Assembly (NCBI GenBank): GCA_018830045.1
Contig: JAHJTF010000024.1
Span: forward strand, 1 to 40,473
DNA: 40,473 nt
Direction: 5' to 3'
From: Patescibacteria group bacterium
Lineage (GTDB): Bacteria > Patescibacteriota > Microgenomatia > UBA1400 > PJMF01
Shown here: positions 26,857-34,958 of the stretch, piece after piece
Numbering within the stretch: position 1 is the stretch's first letter
Layout: each line of letters starts with the position of its first letter
Translations under genes and position numbers: made by a program
Notes under the pieces: generated by a model
What the model was told of the DNA's origin: nothing
Databases searched by the model: none
The model's input: the letters and a program-made list of their open reading frames with translations, nothing else

Positions 26857-27339
26857 TCAAAGTTTTTTTAACATTTTAAGCTCTTGATCAATGATGAGAT
26901 GTTGATCTTTAGTCGTTAGAGTTTTACTTAAGATGGTCTGGGTGGTGCTGATCACCAAATCGCCAATGCGATACTTCATTTTAGCCTCCTCATCCTTGAG
27001 TTTTTCTTTGAGGTTTTCAAACTCCTTATCAACCAGTTCTTGTGCCTGGGTCTTGGTATCTTGGAGCAGTTCTTTAGATCTTTGGTCAGCTTGCTTTTTG
27101 GCTTGATTTAAGATTGCAGTAGCCTCTTTTTCAGCCTGGAGCTTAATTTGTTTTTCAAACTCGCCTAGTTTAGCTTTATCTTCAAGATTTTTTTCCGCTG
27201 CTTTTATACCATCTTGAATTTTTTGATTCCGTTGCTCCAGAATTTTAATGATTGGTTTGTAAAGGAATCTATTTAAACCCCAAATCAGGACACTAAAATT
27301 AATGATTTGAAATAGTAGCTGATACCAGTGGATTTGCAT
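26857..27339 (-). CDS. atpF: ATP synthase b subunit
   Basis: 160-aa peripheral-stalk subunit. One N-terminal membrane helix (about residues 7-25, LLFQIINFSVLIWGLNRFL) is followed by YKPIIKILEQRNQKI and a long Lys/Glu/Gln-rich coiled coil that reaches up to F1. It lies between the c and delta genes with 4- and 8-base gaps. Confidence 0.95.
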   Translation of the reverse strand: MQIHWYQLLFQIINFSVLIWGLNRFLYKPIIKILEQRNQKIQDGIKAAEKNLEDKAKLGEFEKQIKLQAEKEATAILNQAKKQADQRSKELLQDTKTQAQELVDKEFENLKEKLKDEEAKMKYRIGDLVISTTQTILSKTLTTKDQHLIIDQELKMLKKL

Positions 27340-27343
27340 ATTT

Positions 27344-27613
27344 TTAAACGAATTTTAATATTAGAGCTACTACCAATGAGTAAATAGCAATTGCTTCAGC
27401 AAAAGCCACACCCAAAATCATGACAGTCTGTACTTTAGAAGCGGCTTCGGGATTGCGACCGATTGCTTCTAGGGCTTTGGAAACAATTAATCCAATAGCG
27501 ATAGCGGGAGCCAAGCCACCAAAGGCAATGGTTAAACCAACGATCATGTTGGTGTTATTGGCTGTAGTTTGTACTGCTTGCTGGGCCGCTTCAACGGCGA
27601 TATCTGCACTCAT
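27344..27613 (-). CDS. atpE: ATP synthase c subunit, proton type
   Basis: 89-aa two-helix rotor-ring subunit. The polar loop KALEAIGRNPEA is standard. The ion-carrying carboxylate is E73 in GVAFAEAIAIYSL. The Na-type signature is missing: the position of the Gln in helix 1 is Ile, and Ala follows E73 instead of Ser/Thr, so proton use is predicted. A hydrophilic N-terminal stretch of about 20 residues precedes helix 1. A strong Shine-Dalgarno sequence (AAGGAG) precedes the ATG, fitting high expression. Confidence 0.95.
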   Translation of the reverse strand: MSADIAVEAAQQAVQTTANNTNMIVGLTIAFGGLAPAIAIGLIVSKALEAIGRNPEAASKVQTVMILGVAFAEAIAIYSLVVALILKFV

Positions 27614-27638
27614 ATTTTCTCCTTATTTAATATAATTA

Positions 27639-28361
27639 TTAATGACTTTTTGCTGTAGCTATGTTGATAAATACTAGAGTCAGTGTTGCAAAAACTAAAG
27701 CTTGAATAAAGCCGACAAATAGTTCTAGGCCAATAAAAGGTAAAGGCACAAATAGCGGTAATAAAAAGGCGATTACCGCCAGTAAGACTTCGCCGGCAAA
27801 AATATTACCAAAGAGACGAAAAGAAAAAGACATAATCCTAGCAAACTCACTTACTAACTCAAGAATTCCCACAAAAAAGTTGATTGGGTTAGAGAAATTA
27901 ATGAATTTTTTAAGATAATCGCTGCCCAAGCTTTGAATGCCAAATATTTGAATCATAAATACGGCCACAAGCGCTGTGCCTAGGGTAATATTAAGGTCAG
28001 CTGTGCCACCTCTAAATAGTGGTACGAAGGCCTGACTGTTGTGAATCTGGATGGTTTCTACACCAGGGAGTAGTCCAGCCCAGCTAGCAAACATGACAAA
28101 TAGAAAAATTGAAGCAAAAACAGGAAAAAATTTTCCCGCTTTGTGCGGGGTTATAGTCTGGGCAAATTCGTATAGAGATTCGATAAGAGCTTGAATGATT
28201 AAGCTTAGATGAGATGTTTTTTTTTGGTTACGATAAAATTGATGTGCAATTGTTAGCAGAAAAATTGTTGTTAGCAGGCTAACCAGCATCGAGCTAGTAA
28301 AGCCAAGCTTTCCTAAATAAAAAATCGGCTCTGCCGATATCGAAATATGCAGCGCTGTCAT
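27639..28361 (-). CDS. atpB: ATP synthase a subunit
   Basis: 240-aa membrane subunit forming the ion half-channels. The essential Arg is in SFSFRLFGNIFAGEVLL; the final helices (GLELFVGFIQALVFATLTLVFI) carry the conserved Gln. It is first in the operon, 28 bases after a predicted transcription start. The AGAGGGA before the ATG is unusually close to it. No atpI or atpZ precedes it. Confidence 0.95.
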   Translation of the reverse strand: MTALHISISAEPIFYLGKLGFTSSMLVSLLTTIFLLTIAHQFYRNQKKTSHLSLIIQALIESLYEFAQTITPHKAGKFFPVFASIFLFVMFASWAGLLPGVETIQIHNSQAFVPLFRGGTADLNITLGTALVAVFMIQIFGIQSLGSDYLKKFINFSNPINFFVGILELVSEFARIMSFSFRLFGNIFAGEVLLAVIAFLLPLFVPLPFIGLELFVGFIQALVFATLTLVFINIATAKSH

Positions 28362-28395
28362 TCCCTCTTTCTTGGTTTAATTTGAGTTTGCTTTG

Positions 28396-28424
28396 AAAAT
28401 ACCAGGCTAACTCCTATCTGTCAA
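28396..28424 (-). promoter_or_regulatory. Promoter of the atp operon
   Basis: Perfect TTGACA (28419-28424), 17-base spacer ending in TGG, and TATTTT (28396-28401) on the minus strand. It is the best full promoter in the window. The predicted start is near 28389. Confidence 0.75.
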
Positions 28425-28441
28425 GTTTTATTATTAATAAT

Positions 28442-29299
28442 TTAATAATCTTTGATGCTGTCTTTAAGCTTAAAGCCGAGCCTTTTTTCCATTATATCGA
28501 TTAATTTAATAGCTGTGTTTCGAGATTCTGGCCAAGCAGAATATTGATAGTGCATTAAGATATCTAAGAGCATTTTAGTAGTTTCTGTGGGTAAAGGGAA
28601 TTTATTACAGTATTGGTTGCGGTGCTTAGTGCTCCCAGAGAATGCTAACGAACCAGTATTTTGATCATCTTTTTTAATTTCCTTAATTAATTTTATTTTA
28701 GTTAGCTCTTCGAGCTTTTCTTCACGTAATCTCGCTACTTCATCAAAATGCGTGCGGAGAATTCGGCCCACTCCTGAAATAATTGCATCATGCACTATGG
28801 GTGACGGTTCACCTTTAGAGCCCAAATATGTGACCCGAGAAAAAACAATTTTTTTCAGTCCAGTGAGACTTAACTCCATTTCATCAATGAGAGAATTTTG
28901 AAAAATGCTGCCCAAAAGAGAATTTACAATATTACTGCGAGTTTTGTGACTATCTATGTTTTGAGCATTGATATCAGGATCCAATGCCCAATTAGTGAGG
29001 ATACCAATGATCTCTGTGCGCTCTTGTCTACCTTTTTTAGTGTTTAAATTGACTTTCAAAAACAACGAAACTTGTTTATCTACGTCTGAGGGTAAAATAC
29101 AAGCAGCTTTTTCTTTTTCTCTTGCTTTGACAATTTCAACTCTTCCTTGGAGGAACTCTTCACTAGCCTTTTCTCCAAATATAGAGGCCATAAATTCGTA
29201 GCGAGGAAGCCAGTTTCTACCAAAAGTAATTCGTAGGATAGGATCAAGGCGTAGCCAAACGTAAGTTAAAAATAAGAATAACTTTTTAATTGATCTCAT
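28442..29299 (-). CDS. Protein of unknown function upstream of the atp operon
   Basis: 285-aa protein, not recognised. The first 25 residues (MRSIKKLFLFLTYVWLRLDP) are basic and hydrophobic and could anchor it to the membrane or insert partly. The rest is soluble, mostly helical by composition, charged (for example EIVKAREKEKAA and RLREEKLEELTKIKLIKEIKKDD) and without clear motifs. It lies between the PilM-like/LytR_C gene and the ATP synthase operon on the same strand; the atp operon has its own promoter 18-43 bases downstream, so a functional link is not implied. TATAAT ends 5 bases before the ATG. Confidence 0.7.
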   Translation of the reverse strand: MRSIKKLFLFLTYVWLRLDPILRITFGRNWLPRYEFMASIFGEKASEEFLQGRVEIVKAREKEKAACILPSDVDKQVSLFLKVNLNTKKGRQERTEIIGILTNWALDPDINAQNIDSHKTRSNIVNSLLGSIFQNSLIDEMELSLTGLKKIVFSRVTYLGSKGEPSPIVHDAIISGVGRILRTHFDEVARLREEKLEELTKIKLIKEIKKDDQNTGSLAFSGSTKHRNQYCNKFPLPTETTKMLLDILMHYQYSAWPESRNTAIKLIDIMEKRLGFKLKDSIKDY

Positions 29300-29304
29300 A
29301 CTGA

Positions 29305-29310
29305 ATTATA
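29305..29310 (-). promoter_or_regulatory. -10 box of the unknown 285-aa gene (leaderless)
   Basis: TATAAT on the minus strand ends 5 bases before the ATG at 29299. It is part of the palindrome ATTATAAT (29305-29312). No strong -35. Confidence 0.5.
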
Positions 29311-29325
29311 ATTTATCCCCGCTTT

Positions 29326-31071
29326 TTATTTTGCCAGGACAATTACGGCATCATGTTCGTTTTTGGGGTCTTCAGTTTCTTTACTAGATCTGTAGGAAAG
29401 TTTTAAGTCAGTGGTTTTTTCTAAAACTGTAATAAGAGTTTGGTTTTCTTCATTTAATAGCACGTATGTTCCTGGAGTATAATCGCCTTTGGCGTTACTG
29501 GCTTTAACAGTCCCAAACTTATCTGCCGTCAATTTATCAGCCGTTTCTCCAGCGTAGCCTGCTTTAGTCGTGGCATTAACCACGAGGATAGAAAGCTCTG
29601 CTTTATTCACCTCAGTTGTGGGTGACGGCGAAGGAGAAGTGCTTGGAGAGGGGCTTGGTGACAGGGTAGTTTCTATAACTGGAGGGATTGATTCTTCCGG
29701 GACAGATGATTGAGTTAATTGTAAAACACCCAATCCAATTCCTATTCCAATCCCAACCGTGGCAAAGAAAACAGCTAAGGTAACAAAGACCATTTTGAGC
29801 ATGATTTTAGTTTGATCTTTATTTTTGATCACTTTCTTGGGTACTTCAGGCGTTGTTGGGGATGCTTTTTCCATTGGCCTTTCTCTATTTTTATCTGGTT
29901 GAGATTTTGTTTCAGTTTCAACTGTTTTACCATCGTCATTTTCACCATCTGTTTTAAGACTTTCAAGCAGGGCTTCAATCTCATCGTCTTCGTCTTCATA
30001 CTCTTTGGAAGTTTTTTCTGGAGTTAAGTCAGGCCTAGTAGGCTTTGTTGGGGGTGAAGTTTCCTTGTTTTCTAGGGCAATCTCTTCTTGCTCCCCATCT
30101 TTACTAGTGTCCTCTGGTTTTTCTGGTCGTTTCTCTTTTATGGGCTCAGTTTTTTGTGGTTTGGGCAAGTCTGATTCTGACTCATCTTTTATCTCGTCTT
30201 CTGAAACATCAATCGTGGCTCCCTCCGGGGCTTTACCAAGTTCAAATTGGGGCACGGGATAATCGCTGATAGATAAAGTCCTCATGCCGGCCTCGATAGT
30301 TTTTTGGACATAAGAGGGCATCTTGTTATCTTCATTTTGTTTACTGGCCAATTGTTGAATCGGCAAAGTATCGCTTAAATGCTCCTTGAGTTTTTCTTCT
30401 ACCAATTCATTACTGAGTAGATAAATTGTTTGGATGCTAGGCTCAGCACCCTTGAGTGTTTTGATGGTTTCATAAATGTTCTCTACCTCATCAACTTTAG
30501 CCTGATTAGCTTGATCAACTCCAATATAATGAAGGGCTACATAAAGCATTGAGTCGATCTGGATTACGCTAATAGAAGGCTCAAGTGACACTAGTGATTT
30601 AATACTCCAACTTAATGGCGAAATGCTTTTAATTTTGATTTTAGTTTGTTCAGCCGATATTTGGAGAGGTTCGATTAATGATTTTTCTAGAGCTGATAGC
30701 TGAATTTTCGTAATATCTCCATATTGAGTCAGAACAGTGGTATCAGTTTGGTGAGAGTCAACACTAATGCCCAATTCTGGGAGTAATTTTTCTGTTAAAT
30801 ACTCTTTAATTTTAGCGTCTGATTTTTCTTTGACGCTGACAATAGTATTGGTGAATAAAAAATCAGGCAAAATGAGCTGATATTCTTCTGGGTCAATTTT
30901 TTTAAATAGTTTAAAAATATTCTCGGCGATAAACTCGTTATCATCCATATACTCGCCGTTTATTTGACGAAAAGAAGAGATAGTAAAAGTTGAGGGTTTT
31001 TTGCCTGGTAGCAGCTCTGCCAAGTAAGCTACGTCAGGCATGATATATAAAAGTTTGTGAGTGTTTAGCAT
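29326..31071 (-). CDS. Membrane-anchored PilM-like protein with LytR_C domain
   Basis: 581-aa three-part protein. Residues about 1-280 look like an actin/PilM-type domain (alternating strands and helices, VVLTQYG and VIQIDSMLYVAL regions); this is a weak match from pattern only. A disordered, Glu/Asp/Pro/Lys-rich linker runs from about 285 to 420. One membrane helix (about 427-452, glycine-rich GIGIGIGLGVLQL) is followed by a Ser-Pro repeat (about 471-485) and then a LytR_C-type domain from 491 (LSILVVNATTKAGYAGETADKL...YTPGTYVLL...DAVIVLAK). The N-terminal part should be cytoplasmic and the LytR_C part outside, linking an inner ATPase-like fold to the cell wall. The role is unknown; a pilus or envelope assembly role is a guess. 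Confidence 0.65.
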   Translation of the reverse strand: MLNTHKLLYIMPDVAYLAELLPGKKPSTFTISSFRQINGEYMDDNEFIAENIFKLFKKIDPEEYQLILPDFLFTNTIVSVKEKSDAKIKEYLTEKLLPELGISVDSHQTDTTVLTQYGDITKIQLSALEKSLIEPLQISAEQTKIKIKSISPLSWSIKSLVSLEPSISVIQIDSMLYVALHYIGVDQANQAKVDEVENIYETIKTLKGAEPSIQTIYLLSNELVEEKLKEHLSDTLPIQQLASKQNEDNKMPSYVQKTIEAGMRTLSISDYPVPQFELGKAPEGATIDVSEDEIKDESESDLPKPQKTEPIKEKRPEKPEDTSKDGEQEEIALENKETSPPTKPTRPDLTPEKTSKEYEDEDDEIEALLESLKTDGENDDGKTVETETKSQPDKNRERPMEKASPTTPEVPKKVIKNKDQTKIMLKMVFVTLAVFFATVGIGIGIGLGVLQLTQSSVPEESIPPVIETTLSPSPSPSTSPSPSPTTEVNKAELSILVVNATTKAGYAGETADKLTADKFGTVKASNAKGDYTPGTYVLLNEENQTLITVLEKTTDLKLSYRSSKETEDPKNEHDAVIVLAK

Positions 31072-31183
31072 TTAAGGCAGACCAATATAATATCTGATTC
31101 TGGCTATAGTATGCAGGACAATGGCGTGTCTTGGCAAGCAGAGATTAAATAGTTTCGTTTGCGAACTCAGGCAGATAAAATGG

Positions 31184-33961
31184 TTACAGTTTATTCAGGA
31201 TCTCCCCCAGTTTTTTAATCTCTTCTCCGTATCTGCTCCAATCTCCCTCTTTTTGGGCACGGATGGCGGCATCATAAGTCTCAGTTGCCTGTTTGGTGAG
31301 ATTCTCTTGACTTGCGTTGGGCAGTATTATCGAAGGAACTGTTACCCATGGTGACTTAGCTTGCTGAGCGATATTGGTGCCAAAGAGTTTGGCTAGTCCC
31401 TGCTCCAACGTCTCTTCCATGACGATCCTATTTTCATAGGCGACAATGACGCGTTTGAGCTCGGGGATTTTGCCAGCATCTGCCTTGAGGTAGAGTGGTC
31501 GGACGTAGAGGAGTGATTCCTCGATGGGAATAGCAAGAAGGGATCCTTGGATGACTTGAGAGCCGCGTTGATCCCATAAAGAGATCTGTCGACTGACTTC
31601 TGCGTCTTGGTTGATCCGGCCGATGACTTGTTTTGGCCCGAACACTAATTTATCCTTGGGAAAACGATAGACGACCAGTTTGCCGTACTGCTCACCATCA
31701 TTTCTGGCCACCATCCAGGCGGAAAGATTGTCTTTGGCCTTTGGGGTAAACGGTAGCATGAGGATGTATTCTTCTTTTTTCTCGCTTGGGAGCTTCATAA
31801 TCATGTGGCGGGGCGTCATTGCGGGAACTTTGTCGCCAACCTGTTGTTCTCCCTCTTGGGCAATGGCCGGGATTTCCCAGAGATCTTCTTTGTTGTAAAA
31901 TATCTGCGGATCATCCATATGATAGGTGGTGTACGCAGCCGTTTGTAAAGTAAAAATATCTTCCGGATACCTCAGGTGCGGTATGAGGCTTTGAGGCATA
32001 TCGGAAAGCGGGCGGAAGATATTGGGGAACATTTTGGCGTAGGTTTTGATAATCGGGTCTTCGGAATCAGCTTGATACAAACTCACCGTTCCGTCATATG
32101 CGTCCACCACTGCTTTGACTGAGCTTCTGATGTAGTTAACGTTGCCACCATTTAAGGGTAATGGCTGGGAATATGGGTATCTATTAGTTGATGTGTATGC
32201 ATCAACAATCCAATAGAGTTTGCCATTGGCAACGACTACATATGGGTCCCGGTCATACGTTAAAAACGGTGCAATTTTTGCCACTCTCTCTTTTATATTT
32301 CGGTTATAAAGAATACGGCTTTCACCGGTTACATCACTGGATAAAAGCATTTTGAGTGAACTAAAACGAACCGAGTAAAGGAACCTACGTAATAGGGAAT
32401 TGAGTTCCACTCCGCCCTTTCCTACATAGGTGGTATACACATTTTCTTCCCCTTTAGGATAATTAAATTCTTTTGATTTGGTTTTAGTAATGACATAGTC
32501 GTTTAGAATCTCTCCATAGTAAATTTCCGGCCTGTCAACCTCAAGTTCTTTCACTTCTGATTTGGGCGGTAAATCTTTGACAAAAAGAACTGGCAAGCCT
32601 TCTGGAGTCACTTGGTTTACTGGCCCCGCAGCAACGCCGTAACCGTGAGTAAAAGTCAGCCGTTCATTAATCCACGCTTTGTTAGGGAGGCTGTCGGAAG
32701 CTAGCTCTCTTGGCGAAAGCATAATCTGTCGCACTTCTCCGTCTATGGTATAGCGGTCGTTATCCACGTTTGCAAATTCGTAATAGGTTCTGATTTCCTG
32801 GATTTGCGAAAAAGTCGAGAGAAGCGGTGTCCTATCCCACAACCTCACATTTTTAATAGTTAGATTATTGGCGGAAATGTCAGATGCAGTAATGGGCTTA
32901 TCCGCGGCGATTTCTCGTTCTTCGATCTTGTCCAGCCCATATGCTTTGCGAGTGGCTTCAATATTATATTTAATAAATGGTGTTTCTTTCACTAGTTCGT
33001 TGGGAGCAACGACTAATTTTTGGAAAACGCTTGGGACAATGCCAGAAACTAATTTCACCACAATAATTAATGAGATCGCACCCATAAGTGGTGTGATGTT
33101 CCCGCTGACTCCATAAAATAATGCCAGAATGGCTGTAAGTCCGAAGATCACGACTGAAATTTTTATGATGGGGATCATAACGTTTGCATCGGTAAATGCC
33201 GCGCCAAATACCGGCCCGCTTTGAACGGTAAGGAGTTCAAAGAGTGAAAAATACGTGCCGATTGCCACAGTTGTAAAGAAAAGGCTGAGAAGAATTCCAA
33301 TGTGGAGTCTGGCCTTTTGGTCGGAGCTTGTGTGTTTCGGTAATTTAATGGGAGGTCCACCAAGTTTTTTTGATAAATTGTTGAGATTAATTTTCCCCAA
33401 CATTGTAGAAAAATTAAGACTCCCACGGAGAAGGTAGATGGCGCCACTAATAATAAGTGACAACAAAACAAGAATTCGTAGAAGACTTAGTCCCAGAGAG
33501 TAAACTGGAAGAGAAAACACGTAAAACGATAGATCACGACCAAACAGCGGATCGATTTGACCAAATGGGGTGGTGACCAGAAATTTCAAAACATCCTGCC
33601 AGCTGGCAGCTGCGACGAGGCCGATAAAAAAAGATACGCTTAAACAAAAAATAATTCCAAGTTTTTTTACAATACGATCATTCAGACTCAGGGGTTGACC
33701 AATCAAAGCTTCGGGGATAGTAGCCATCCAAGGAATCTTTGAACGCAATGCTAGAACTAGGTTAGTGAGAAGGAACGCGGCCGCAAAAAAACCAATGGCG
33801 AAACCTAAAACGACTTTAGTACCAAGTGACTTGATGAAGATTCCAGTAAAGCCAACTTCAGAAAACCACCACCAGTCAGTAATTAGCGTAATAATACTGG
33901 AGAAAAAAATGAAAAATGCAACTCCTATGCCTATAAATGCCCAAAAAAATATTTTAGTCAT
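31184..33961 (-). CDS. UPF0182-family membrane protein
   Basis: 925-aa protein of the UPF0182 family, whose function is unknown. About seven membrane helices occupy the first 320 residues, with the family's WWWFSEVGF after helix 1. A large extracytoplasmic region follows, with typical blocks such as NLTIKNVRLWDRTPLLSTFSQ, YYEFANVDNDRY and FTHGYGVAAGPVN. The length is normal for the family. It lies 26 bases downstream of tRNA-Lys and may share its transcript. GC is higher than in neighbours: hand counts of three 60-base stretches gave 33, 25 and 25 G or C, against 19 to 27 in three nearby genes. Confidence 0.92.
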   Translation of the reverse strand: MTKIFFWAFIGIGVAFFIFFSSIITLITDWWWFSEVGFTGIFIKSLGTKVVLGFAIGFFAAAFLLTNLVLALRSKIPWMATIPEALIGQPLSLNDRIVKKLGIIFCLSVSFFIGLVAAASWQDVLKFLVTTPFGQIDPLFGRDLSFYVFSLPVYSLGLSLLRILVLLSLIISGAIYLLRGSLNFSTMLGKINLNNLSKKLGGPPIKLPKHTSSDQKARLHIGILLSLFFTTVAIGTYFSLFELLTVQSGPVFGAAFTDANVMIPIIKISVVIFGLTAILALFYGVSGNITPLMGAISLIIVVKLVSGIVPSVFQKLVVAPNELVKETPFIKYNIEATRKAYGLDKIEEREIAADKPITASDISANNLTIKNVRLWDRTPLLSTFSQIQEIRTYYEFANVDNDRYTIDGEVRQIMLSPRELASDSLPNKAWINERLTFTHGYGVAAGPVNQVTPEGLPVLFVKDLPPKSEVKELEVDRPEIYYGEILNDYVITKTKSKEFNYPKGEENVYTTYVGKGGVELNSLLRRFLYSVRFSSLKMLLSSDVTGESRILYNRNIKERVAKIAPFLTYDRDPYVVVANGKLYWIVDAYTSTNRYPYSQPLPLNGGNVNYIRSSVKAVVDAYDGTVSLYQADSEDPIIKTYAKMFPNIFRPLSDMPQSLIPHLRYPEDIFTLQTAAYTTYHMDDPQIFYNKEDLWEIPAIAQEGEQQVGDKVPAMTPRHMIMKLPSEKKEEYILMLPFTPKAKDNLSAWMVARNDGEQYGKLVVYRFPKDKLVFGPKQVIGRINQDAEVSRQISLWDQRGSQVIQGSLLAIPIEESLLYVRPLYLKADAGKIPELKRVIVAYENRIVMEETLEQGLAKLFGTNIAQQAKSPWVTVPSIILPNASQENLTKQATETYDAAIRAQKEGDWSRYGEEIKKLGEILNKL

Positions 33962-33987
33962 ATTTACGATATATTAATTAACTAGCG

Positions 33988-34061
33988 TGAGTCCGGTGGG
34001 ACTCGAACCCACGACGCACAGCTTAAAAGGCTGTCGCTCTAACCAACTGAGCTACGGACCC
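33988..34061 (-). tRNA. tRNA-Lys (anticodon TTT)
   Basis: Full cloverleaf on the minus strand: acceptor GGGTCCG/CGGACTC, D-arm GCTC...GAGC, anticodon stem ACAGC/GCTGT with loop CTTTTAA (anticodon TTT), T-arm GTGGG/CCCAC with TTCGAGT. Discriminator A, CCA not encoded. The second acceptor pair is G2-U71, a wobble pair reported in spirochete tRNA-Lys charged by class I LysRS; the class I enzyme is encoded in this window. Confidence 0.96.
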
Positions 34062-34069
34062 CAACGGCA

Positions 34070-34078
34070 ATTATAACA
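34070..34078 (-). promoter_or_regulatory. Extended -10 promoter of tRNA-Lys
   Basis: TGT followed by TATAAT on the minus strand. The predicted start is about 2-3 bases before the mature tRNA 5' end. Confidence 0.55.
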
Positions 34079-34096
34079 GGCTTTTTTTAATTACGG

Positions 34097-34102
34097 TATA
34101 CT
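34097..34102 (+). promoter_or_regulatory. -10 box of mutM (leaderless)
   Basis: TATACT ends 7 bases before the mutM ATG. ATAACA 18 bases upstream (34073-34078) is a weak -35 and overlaps the tRNA-Lys promoter on the other strand. Confidence 0.5.
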
Positions 34103-34109
34103 TTTCATT

Positions 34110-34958
34110 ATGCCAGAACTACCAGAAGTTGAAACTGTTAAACGTAGGCTTAAAGAAATCCTTCCGGGAAAGATAATTCAGTCAATTGAAGTTCTTCATA
34201 AAAGGAGCTTCGGGGGTAAAGAAAAAGATCTTTTTGGTCAAGAAATTCAAGATGTAAGCCGTAAGGCCAAGCTAATCAGAATTCATTTGCCCAGTAAGTT
34301 AAACCTACTTACTCATCTTAAAATGACGGGGCAGTTGATTTTTATTAATGATGATATCCGCGTGGGAGGAGGTCATCCCACAGCTGATTGGGTGAAAGAT
34401 TTACCCAGTAGTCATACGCGCTTGATTTATAATTTTACAGATGGTTCAAAGCTCTATTTTAATGATCAGCGAATTTTTGGCTGGATGAGATTGATGAGCG
34501 ATGAGCAAGTAGCCGCTGAATTTACTAAATATGGTCCTGATATTAATGAAGATGCACTCACGGCCGAGTATCTGCAAAAAAAATTTAGTAATCGTCGTAT
34601 TCCCATTAAACAAGCTATTATGATGAATCAAATTATGGCAGGCTTAGGAAATATTTATGCCTGCGATGCTTTAAACATGGCCCAAATTTCCCCTTTTAGA
34701 CCAGCTCAAAGTTTGAGCTTTGAAGAGTTAATAAAATTATTATCAGTTGCCAAACAAGTGATTCAAGAAGGCTTAGAGCATGGTGGGACAACCTATGATG
34801 GTAAATATGTCCATGTAGATGGGATGTCAGGATCGTACCAAGATATCATGAGAGTTTATGGACGTGAAAATGAGAAATGTCGGCAATGTGGAGGAAAGAT
34901 TGTTAAAGCTAAAATCGGAGGCAGAGGGACGTTTTATTGTGAAAGTTGCCAGCGCTAG
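34110..34958 (+). CDS. mutM: Formamidopyrimidine-DNA glycosylase
   Basis: 282-aa base-excision repair enzyme that removes 8-oxoguanine and ring-opened purines. The N-terminus MPELPEVETVKRRL supplies the catalytic Pro2 and Glu3; THLKMTGQL carries the conserved Lys. NQIMAGLGNIYACDALNMAQISPFRPA is the helix-two-turn-helix. The C-terminal zinc finger is CRQCGGKIVKAKIGGRGTFYCESC with the conserved Arg. The length is normal. Its stop codon overlaps that of ldh in a shared CTAG. Confidence 0.95.
   Translation: MPELPEVETVKRRLKEILPGKIIQSIEVLHKRSFGGKEKDLFGQEIQDVSRKAKLIRIHLPSKLNLLTHLKMTGQLIFINDDIRVGGGHPTADWVKDLPSSHTRLIYNFTDGSKLYFNDQRIFGWMRLMSDEQVAAEFTKYGPDINEDALTAEYLQKKFSNRRIPIKQAIMMNQIMAGLGNIYACDALNMAQISPFRPAQSLSFEELIKLLSVAKQVIQEGLEHGGTTYDGKYVHVDGMSGSYQDIMRVYGRENEKCRQCGGKIVKAKIGGRGTFYCESCQR

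Noticed and set aside
26495..26857. Frameshift or truncation explaining the short AtpH
   Set aside because: The gap to atpF is 8 bases and atpF ends normally, so no leftover N-terminal coding sequence exists.
33175..33471. 98-aa frame inside UPF0182 with a hydrophobic N-terminus
   Set aside because: It overlaps the family-conserved frame on the same strand, has no promoter or ribosome site of its own and no recognisable motif.
34955..34958. CTAG shared by the stop codons of mutM and ldh as a regulatory site
   Set aside because: It is simply tail-to-tail overlap in a compact genome; TAG is symmetric inside CTAG.
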